17,907 nt of DNA from DATECU01 sp035286745 (lineage in GTDB: Bacteria; Acidobacteriota; Vicinamibacteria; Fen-336), in the NCBI GenBank assembly GCA_035286745.1, contig DATECU010000049.1:1-17907 (forward strand), in the 5' to 3' direction. The position numbers and the translations under genes were made by a program. The notes below the pieces were generated by a model. It was given only the letters and a program-made list of their open reading frames with translations. It did no database searches and was not told the DNA's origin. Positions 12,689 to 17,907 of this stretch are shown here, piece after piece (the first letter of the stretch is position 1; each line of letters begins with the position of its first letter).

Positions 12689-15600
12689 TTACCGGCCGCC
12701 AGGGTCGTCCTCATCGGCCCGTCCCGCCATGGGAGGCCGCACCGTCAGCGTGGTCTTATCAGTGCTCGATCCGGCCTTGATCTCCACGGTGTACTTCCCA
12801 GGAGGCAGGAACCGGCGGCGGGTCGACCGCAGGGGGTCCGCCAGGGCCGCCTCGAGGTCCGGATCGAGAGGCGCGGTCGGTCCCGGCTTGGGCTTGGCGG
12901 CCGAATCCTCCTCCTCCTCACCATCTTCCTCGCCGTCCCTGCCCTCGGGTGTCTCAGCGGACTTCGTCGACTTGGCCTTCTCCTTCTCGCGCGCCTTGGC
13001 CCTGGCAATGGCCTCAGCCGCATCCGCCAGCTTCGCATCGACCCCAAGGTGGTACTCGACGACGTTCAGGCCCGCCGAGCCGGTCCCAGCCAACTCTTGC
13101 CACAGGCTCCCATTCTGGTCCTTGATGGCGATCTGCGCGGGGGCGGCCTGGCCCAGCCAGTAGGCGATTCGCACCGTGGGCTCCTCGCGGAACCAGGTCA
13201 GGTAGGGGTGGTCGCCGTAGCCCCGCCGCGGATCGCCCTGGATCGGCTTCACCGGGAATGCGTAGAGGGGCTTCGCCTGCGCGGCCTCGGTGAGCTTGCG
13301 CAGGGGCGAGGCGTCGGCAACGTACACGCTGCGGCCGTGGGTGGCGAGCACCAGGTCCCCCTCGCGCGGGTGCACCAGGAGGTCGTGGACGGGGACCTTG
13401 GGCAGCCCGCCGGTCAAGGCGGTCCAGCCCTCGCCCCGATCCAGAGAGACGAAGGCGCCGTGATCGGTGCCGACATAGAGCAGGTGATCGGCCTTGGGGT
13501 CCTCGCGGACCGTGTTGACGGGCTCCAGCGGCAAGCCGTCGGTCAGGGACTGCCAGCGGTTGCCATGGTCGGTCGAGCGCCAAACGTAAGGGGTGAAGTC
13601 GTCGTTGCGGTAGCCGTTCTGGGTGACGTAGACGGTGCCTTCTTGGAAGGCCGATGCCACCACCCGGGTGACCCAGCGGTCCTTGGCCAGGCCGGCGGAG
13701 AGATCGCTCCAGGTGACGCCGCCATCGCGGGTGCCCCACACCTTGCCCTCGTCGGTGCCCACGTAGAGCACGCCGAACTTCTTGGGCGACTCGGCAATCG
13801 AGGTGATGGTGCCGAAGGGCACGTCGCCCTGTTCGCGGTCCGAGGTGAGGTCGCCCGAGAGCGCGGTCCAGGTGTCGCCCCGATCGAAGGAGCGGTAGAG
13901 CTTGTTGGTGCCGAAGTAGAGGATGTCCCGGGAGTGGGGAGAGAGCAGGAATGGCGTCACCCAGTTGTAGCGCAGGGGCTTTTCCTTCTTGGTGGCCGAA
14001 AGCTCCGCCCGGGGCCGAATCGAGGTCCGCTCGCCGGTCTTGAGGTTCAGCCGTGAGGCGAAGCCGAACTGATAGGCGGCGTAGACGAGGTTCGAGTCCT
14101 TGGGGTCCACCAGCACCATGCTGCCGTCGCCGCCCAGGATCTCCTTCCACTGGCCAGGATCGCTCTTGCCCGGCCGGTAGGTGGAGGGGCCGCGCAGCAC
14201 GCCGTTGTCTTGCAAGCCGCCCAGGATGTTGTAGGGCTTGGCATCGTCGAGGGCCAGGGTGGTGAACTGGCCCACCGGGAGGTTGTTGATCTTGGTCCAG
14301 GTGGAGCCGTAGTCGTAGGACACGTTGAGGCCGCCGTCGTTGCCTAACGCTAAATGATTGGGCGAGCGGGGATCCACCCACAGCACGTGATGGTCGACGT
14401 GGACCCCGCGGTTGTCGATGCCGGTCCAGGTCTTGCCGCCATCCCTGGACGCCAGCATGGGGACGCCGCCGAAGTAGACGCGGTCGGGGTCCTGGGGGTC
14501 GACCGCGATCCGCGCGAAGTAGTAACCGTACGAGTAGAAGATCTTGCCGAGACGGCCCTCATGAGTCTTCTTCCAGTGGCCACCGCCGTCGTCGCTCCGG
14601 TAGACCTCCGCCTGCACGATGTCGTTCTCGAAGAGGTCGCGGTTGGCATCCTTGAGGTAGGCGAGGAGATCCTCGATGGTGATGCGGCCGGCCTTGACGT
14701 CGGCCTTGAGCTTGGCCGCCTTCATCGCCTTGGGGTAGTCGTTGCGCTCGAGGAAACGGGCGACGATGGCATCGTCCAGGCGGGCGAAGGCGTCCCCGTC
14801 CAGCTTCTTGAGGCGGCGGGGCGTCAGCTCACCCGGCGGCGCCTCCTCGTCGAAGGGCTCGCTCTCCGGCCGCCGTTCCTGGTTGTCGAGGACGGCGTAG
14901 AGGGTATCCGGCTTGGAGGGGGAAAGGGCCAAGCCAATGCGTCCGACGGTGGACCCGGTGGGGAAGCCGTTGGTTAGGCGACTCCAGGTCTCTCCGCCGT
15001 CGCTCGACTTCCAGATCCCGCTCCCGGGACCGCTCTCCAGGAAGTTCCAGGGTGCGCGGGCCCGCTCCCAGGTGGCGGCGTAGAGGACCTGGGGACGGGT
15101 GGGATCCTGCACCAGATCGATGGCCCCCGTGCGCTCGTCGACGAACAGCGTGCGCCGCCATGTCTTGCCGCCATCCTGGGTCTTGTAGACGCCCCGCTCC
15201 GCGTTCTCCGTGTACAGGTGGCCGAGTGCGGCCACGTACACGGTGCTCGGGTCCTTGGCGTCGACCACGATGCGGCCGATGTGATGGCTGTCGGTCAAGC
15301 CGGCGGCGCTCCAGGTCTTTCCGCCGTCGGTCGACTTGAAGACCCCAGTGCCGGAGTAGGAAGTGCGGCTGGAGTTGTTCTCCCCGGTGCCGACCCAGAG
15401 CACTTGCCCGTCCGGGTCGGCGATGGCGAAGTCCCCGATGGTCATCGCGGATTGGTGGTCGAAGAGGGGCGTCCAACTGCCGCCGCGGTTGTCGCTTCGC
15501 CAGAGGCCACCCGAGGCGAAGGCCACCAGGAGGGTGTCCGGGTGCTTGGCCGGCGACTCGATGTCGACGATGCGCCCGCCCTGGATCTCGGGGCCCACGC

Positions 15601-15814
15601 TTCGGAAGCGCAGGGCGGCGAGGGGCGAGTCCTGCTCCATCTCCAACCGATGAGCGAACCCCGCCATTCGGGCGGCCGGTTCGGTACCCAGGGCGCGCGG
15701 GTGGAACTTCTCGCGCTCTTGCTCTTTGGTCAGCGGCGGCTTGGGGGTTTCCTTCTCTGCGGCCGCGGCTGGAGAGGCGATGGCCAAGAGGGCGAGGAGA
15801 GAAAGCAGGCGCAA
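12689..15814 (-). CDS. Exported sortilin-like Asp-box (BNR) beta-propeller protein
   Basis: The 1041-residue protein starts with a signal peptide (MRLLSLLALLAIASPAAAA, cleavage expected after the alanines). Eleven Asp boxes of the form S/T-x-D-x-G-x-x-W follow at about residues 107, 161, 212, 270, 407, 456, 499, 642, 695, 747 and 790, as in tandem beta-propellers of the sortilin/Vps10 and BNR families. A charged, probably helical insertion at about 310-400 separates the fourth and fifth boxes. The C-terminal part (about 865-1025) resembles an immunoglobulin-like or FlgD-type module. It is broken by a Lys/Glu-rich linker at about 940-980. No glycosidase catalytic set is evident, so the function is unknown; binding or secreted hydrolysis is possible. 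The TTG start at 15814 is fixed by AAGGAGG 6 bases upstream and a promoter immediately before it. Confidence 0.88.
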   Translation of the reverse strand: MRLLSLLALLAIASPAAAAEKETPKPPLTKEQEREKFHPRALGTEPAARMAGFAHRLEMEQDSPLAALRFRSVGPEIQGGRIVDIESPAKHPDTLLVAFASGGLWRSDNRGGSWTPLFDHQSAMTIGDFAIADPDGQVLWVGTGENNSSRTSYSGTGVFKSTDGGKTWSAAGLTDSHHIGRIVVDAKDPSTVYVAALGHLYTENAERGVYKTQDGGKTWRRTLFVDERTGAIDLVQDPTRPQVLYAATWERARAPWNFLESGPGSGIWKSSDGGETWSRLTNGFPTGSTVGRIGLALSPSKPDTLYAVLDNQERRPESEPFDEEAPPGELTPRRLKKLDGDAFARLDDAIVARFLERNDYPKAMKAAKLKADVKAGRITIEDLLAYLKDANRDLFENDIVQAEVYRSDDGGGHWKKTHEGRLGKIFYSYGYYFARIAVDPQDPDRVYFGGVPMLASRDGGKTWTGIDNRGVHVDHHVLWVDPRSPNHLALGNDGGLNVSYDYGSTWTKINNLPVGQFTTLALDDAKPYNILGGLQDNGVLRGPSTYRPGKSDPGQWKEILGGDGSMVLVDPKDSNLVYAAYQFGFASRLNLKTGERTSIRPRAELSATKKEKPLRYNWVTPFLLSPHSRDILYFGTNKLYRSFDRGDTWTALSGDLTSDREQGDVPFGTITSIAESPKKFGVLYVGTDEGKVWGTRDGGVTWSDLSAGLAKDRWVTRVVASAFQEGTVYVTQNGYRNDDFTPYVWRSTDHGNRWQSLTDGLPLEPVNTVREDPKADHLLYVGTDHGAFVSLDRGEGWTALTGGLPKVPVHDLLVHPREGDLVLATHGRSVYVADASPLRKLTEAAQAKPLYAFPVKPIQGDPRRGYGDHPYLTWFREEPTVRIAYWLGQAAPAQIAIKDQNGSLWQELAGTGSAGLNVVEYHLGVDAKLADAAEAIARAKAREKEKAKSTKSAETPEGRDGEEDGEEEEDSAAKPKPGPTAPLDPDLEAALADPLRSTRRRFLPPGKYTVEIKAGSSTDKTTLTVRPPMAGRADEDDPGGR

Positions 15815-15820
15815 GGCGGA

Positions 15821-15827
15821 CCTCCTT
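15821..15827 (-). promoter_or_regulatory. Ribosome binding site fixing the TTG start of the propeller gene
   Basis: On the minus strand AAGGAGG lies 6 bases before TTG at 15814. The upstream in-frame codons up to 15874 would overlap the promoter, so TTG is the supported start and yields a clean signal peptide. Confidence 0.8.
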
Positions 15828-15845
15828 GGAAGGCGAAGCCTGGCG

Positions 15846-15874
15846 AGCCTAGTCCGCTGCCCGCCAAGCGTCAA
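15846..15874 (-). promoter_or_regulatory. Sigma-70-type promoter of the propeller gene
   Basis: TTGACG (15874-15869) and TAGGCT (15851-15846) on the minus strand are separated by exactly 17 bases. Transcription would begin near 15839, leaving a leader of about 24 bases that carries the AAGGAGG site. Confidence 0.65.
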
Positions 15875-15964
15875 CGGGCGGCGTGTGAAATGAGGTGTGA
15901 CTGCAACCTGGGCCTGGTCCTCCGTGCTCAGCGGTTCCCTGCCTTGGTTGCGGTCCTGCGCTGC

Positions 15965-16474
15965 TTACCCTTCCCTGGTCAGAATCATGGCCTCTCCCGC
16001 GTCGGGGTCGCCTAGCGTGAAGATCAGCCCGTGGGGCGGCTTCTGCCCGGTGAACCTGGGGGGCAGCATCCTCGGTTGCGCGTCTGGTGACGAGCGCAGC
16101 CTGAGGCCCCACACCGCCTGCGCCCTTCCTCCCCCCCCATCCACCGAGGTGACCTCGCCGATGCTCCAGGCCCCCGAATCGTCGATGAGCCTGTCGAGGG
16201 CTTCGCTGCCGGACAGCCCCAGCTCCGACGGCGGCACGTTGGTCGCGGCGAAGGTCCCATCGGCTCGCAGCTCGACAACGCAGGATCGGCCATCAAGTGC
16301 GGCAAGGCCCCAGACCCCATCGCGACGGGACGCGTGAAGTTCCGTCAGCCGGTATCGCCCCACAACGTCCCCGCACTCCGGTTTCCGTGTCGTGTAGAGG
16401 TGGGCGTGGGGATTGTACTGGCAGCCCTGTGCGACTATCGACAAGACAAGAGCCGCGGCAACAGGTGGTCTCAT
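15965..16474 (-). CDS. Small predicted lipoprotein, unknown function
   Basis: The 169-residue protein begins MRPPVAAALVLSIVAQGC, a lipoprotein signal peptide with the lipidated cysteine at residue 18; the residue at -3 is alanine, slightly unusual. The mature part shows DVVGRYRL, VELRADGTF and SGAWSIG, the order seen in small beta-rich proteins of the form G-x-Y ... L-x-ADGTF ... G-x-W. The upstream lipoprotein gene shows the same three elements, so the two may be distant relatives. The ATG overlaps the stop of that gene in ATGA, indicating coupled translation. A run of eight G on the coding strand (plus-strand C at 16131-16138) encodes part of DGGGGR and is prone to slippage. I do not recognise the family. 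Confidence 0.7.
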   Translation of the reverse strand: MRPPVAAALVLSIVAQGCQYNPHAHLYTTRKPECGDVVGRYRLTELHASRRDGVWGLAALDGRSCVVELRADGTFAATNVPPSELGLSGSEALDRLIDDSGAWSIGEVTSVDGGGGRAQAVWGLRLRSSPDAQPRMLPPRFTGQKPPHGLIFTLGDPDAGEAMILTREG

Positions 16475-16855
16475 CGGAACGCCTGGCCATTAATAGCTGG
16501 CAGGAAGCCGTCGGTGTTGAACCCCCCTTGCGCCAGGGAGTTCCCCCGTCGCAGGAGCGTGGGGTAGGGCGCCAGCAGGGGGTCGCCCAGGCTCATTGTG
16601 ATCAGCCTGCCCTCAAACCACACCTGACGTTCGTGAATCCACCCACTTGCCGCTCGCTTCGAAGGCGCGACCACGGACCAGAACGCGCTGGTGAAACGTG
16701 CCGTCGGCCTTCATCTCCAAGGTCTCCAAGAGCCTCGCGTCATTGCCCTCGTAGTGGCCCACCACCCCCGACGCAGTCGGGGGTGGCTGCGCCGGCCAGA
16801 AGAGCCAGCAGCAGCCGCCCAACGTCATTAGGCACGAGGCTGAGAGTAGCCTCAC
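16471..16855 (-). pseudogene. Small lipoprotein gene interrupted by a frameshift
   Basis: Two frames together make one plausible protein of about 127 residues. The first, from GTG 16855, gives a lipoprotein signal (MRLLSASCLMTLGGC, lipobox LGGC), then VVGHYEG, LEMKADGTF and FEASGKW, and stops at 16613. The second continues with IHERQVWFEG, LITMSLGDPLLAPYP and NTDGFLPAINGQAFR and stops at 16471-16473, overlapping the next ATG by ATGA. That overlap, and the protein-like content of both halves, show they were one gene. The switch lies at about 16636-16649, around AAGTGGGTGG on the coding strand; removing one base restores one frame of 384 bases. It is a real mutation or a sequencing/assembly error. 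The start is uncertain because no good ribosome binding site precedes GTG 16855. Confidence 0.7.
16762..16786. repeat. Perfect 11-bp inverted repeat inside the frameshifted lipoprotein gene
   Basis: CCACCCCCGAC (16762-16772) pairs exactly with GTCGGGGGTGG (16776-16786) around the loop GCA. It encodes the PPPTASGVV segment just after the lipoprotein signal, about 70 bases into the gene. It could hinder or regulate translation or cause replication slippage. Confidence 0.85.
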
Positions 16856-16979
16856 GGCCGGGCCCCCGGGGTCCCGAAGTGAATGACCTCCGTCCACACG
16901 GAGCGTCGTGCCGAGAGGTGCATCGACCCCAAGTGGGGTGTTTGGCAGCAGCCAACCGACGGCAGCGGTTCCCATCGGC

Positions 16980-17907
16980 CTACTGGCCCGGGTGTCCATT
17001 CTTGGTGTCGCGCTCACCTGGTGCGGACGGAACCGGTGGCAGGGCTTGCGTCACCCGGAAGCGGAGACCGTCGTCGCTTCTCACAACGTAGGAGTGGATG
17101 AGCAGGCCCTCGCCGAGCGTGGACATGACGCCGAAGAAGCCCAGTTTGGGGGCGTGTCGGATCTGGAAGTGCCAGAAGTCCGCATCTGGGTTGATCCCAT
17201 CCACGTGAACCTGCTCTTGCTTTGGCGGCCAGCGCCCGTTCGATAGGTGAAGGCAAACGAGGTCCCGGGGCCGGGGTCGTCCGCGCACCAGAAAGAGACG
17301 ATCCTCGCCGGGCGTTCGAACCGCCTGGAGAAGGCTCGCGTAAAGAACGCGGAGCAGCCTGAGGTGTTCCGCCTCGGCTCTGAACAAGCCTAGAATCGAG
17401 TAATCACTCCAGTGGGGCTCGGTTCCTTTCCCCCAGTTGTCGTCGGCGAAGGGGTTGGTGAAGGCGACGATTCCACCCACGAGGTGGCACCCGGTCTCGT
17501 CGGGGAGGCTGGCCAACCAGCACTCGACGCGAAAGCGAGCAGTTTCGCATCCGACTGCTTCTTGAGGGCAATCGCGACGGAGGCCAGACCGGATCATTCC
17601 GCTCATGAACCTGGGGGCCGTGCGTTCTTCGAATTGGCCGCCGGCACTGAGGACGTAGACGCTCGCCCTGCCGTGGCGGAAACGGTAGTTCTTCTCATCC
17701 TCTTGATGCCTGCGAGGTCGCATGCCGGCCAAATGCAGGCGACCCGTCTGGGACCACCCGGTGAAGACGGCGATTGGAAGGCGGCCAGCGAGGATCCGCA
17801 CATCGTTGCCGCGTACCAGCAGGACGCTCGATTGTCCATCCCGGCGCCAGACGATCACCTCGGCGTTATCGGGCCCAGGAAAGGAGCAGGCTGCCGGATA
17901 CGGCGGG
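16980..17907 (-). CDS. Uncharacterised protein, 5' end beyond the window
   Basis: The frame is open from the right edge to a TAG at 16980-16982, giving at least 308 residues. A GTG at 17858 could start a 292-residue protein, but it has no clear ribosome binding site and the frame continues to the edge with plausible protein sequence, so the gene is treated as partial. At the edge the residues PPYPAAC could be the end of a lipoprotein signal with the lipid-bearing cysteine at 17888-17886; proline near -3 makes this weak. The visible part has scattered cysteines, many aromatic residues and motifs such as GGIVAFTNPF and DADFWHFQIRH, suggesting a beta-rich exported domain. I do not recognise a family. 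It lies upstream of two small lipoprotein genes on the same strand and is probably in their operon. Confidence 0.6.
   Translation of the reverse strand, partial: PPYPAACSFPGPDNAEVIVWRRDGQSSVLLVRGNDVRILAGRLPIAVFTGWSQTGRLHLAGMRPRRHQEDEKNYRFRHGRASVYVLSAGGQFEERTAPRFMSGMIRSGLRRDCPQEAVGCETARFRVECWLASLPDETGCHLVGGIVAFTNPFADDNWGKGTEPHWSDYSILGLFRAEAEHLRLLRVLYASLLQAVRTPGEDRLFLVRGRPRPRDLVCLHLSNGRWPPKQEQVHVDGINPDADFWHFQIRHAPKLGFFGVMSTLGEGLLIHSYVVRSDDGLRFRVTQALPPVPSAPGERDTKNGHPGQ

Noticed and set aside
12677..14056. A 459-codon plus-strand frame, and other long frames, opposite the propeller gene
   Set aside because: The minus strand has a signal peptide, promoter, ribosome binding site and eleven Asp boxes. 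The antisense frames are low-complexity and lack ribosome binding sites.
16980..17858. A complete 292-residue protein starting at GTG 17858
   Set aside because: The frame continues to the window edge with protein-like sequence, and this GTG has no ribosome binding site, so a partial gene is safer.

Overview
The window is GC-rich, densely packed bacterial DNA with small intergenic gaps, several TTG/GTG starts and many 4-base gene overlaps. Gene content suggests a Gram-negative-type, non-photosynthetic soil or sediment bacterium, most likely an acidobacterium or a relative: a Lys/Ala-rich histone-H1-like protein, a large secreted Asp-box (sortilin-like) beta-propeller protein, an amidase/GerMN pair, and many lipoproteins and regulators. 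The taxonomic guess is inference from gene style only.

Layout. (1) 1-3720: a cut zinc-ribbon gene on the minus strand diverges from a plus-strand run of an EAL-domain c-di-GMP phosphodiesterase with a degenerate GGDEF domain, a WYL-type regulator coupled to it by ATGA, queF (preQ0 reductase), and a proline dehydrogenase that overlaps queF by 4 bases. (2) 3721-3942: a composite repeat built from heptamers (TCAGCNN / GCTGANN) and 72-bp direct repeats fills the gap between convergent genes. (3) 3943-7674: a receiver-GAF-HD-GYP response regulator on the minus strand diverges from two tandem zinc-dependent medium-chain dehydrogenases. (4) 7675-8956: a hairpin, a histone-like gene and a tiny two-CxxC zinc-ribbon gene on the minus strand, then a second, oppositely oriented copy of the heptamer repeat. 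(5) 8957-11133: an exported N-acetylmuramoyl-L-alanine amidase overlapped by a GerMN-domain membrane protein. (6) 11142-15874: a divergent type I glutamine synthetase and a 1041-residue exported Asp-box propeller protein, each with its own promoter. (7) 15965-17907: a minus-strand run of a gene cut by the window edge, a frameshifted small lipoprotein gene and a second small lipoprotein gene, coupled by ATGA.

How the parts work together. The two c-di-GMP hydrolases (EAL and HD-GYP) both point to lowering of c-di-GMP, one coupled to a transcription factor and the other gated by phosphorylation. The amidase and GerMN protein belong to envelope and peptidoglycan maintenance. The rest is metabolism (queuosine, proline catabolism, alcohol/polyol oxidation, ammonia assimilation).

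I found no defence island, CRISPR array, transposase, integrase, rRNA or tRNA. The least explained features are the dispersed heptamer repeat element, the uncharacterised lipoprotein operon at the right edge, a possible AUU/AUC start on the amidase gene, two perfect hairpins lying inside small genes, and a set of promoters so close to their start codons that the mRNAs should be nearly leaderless.
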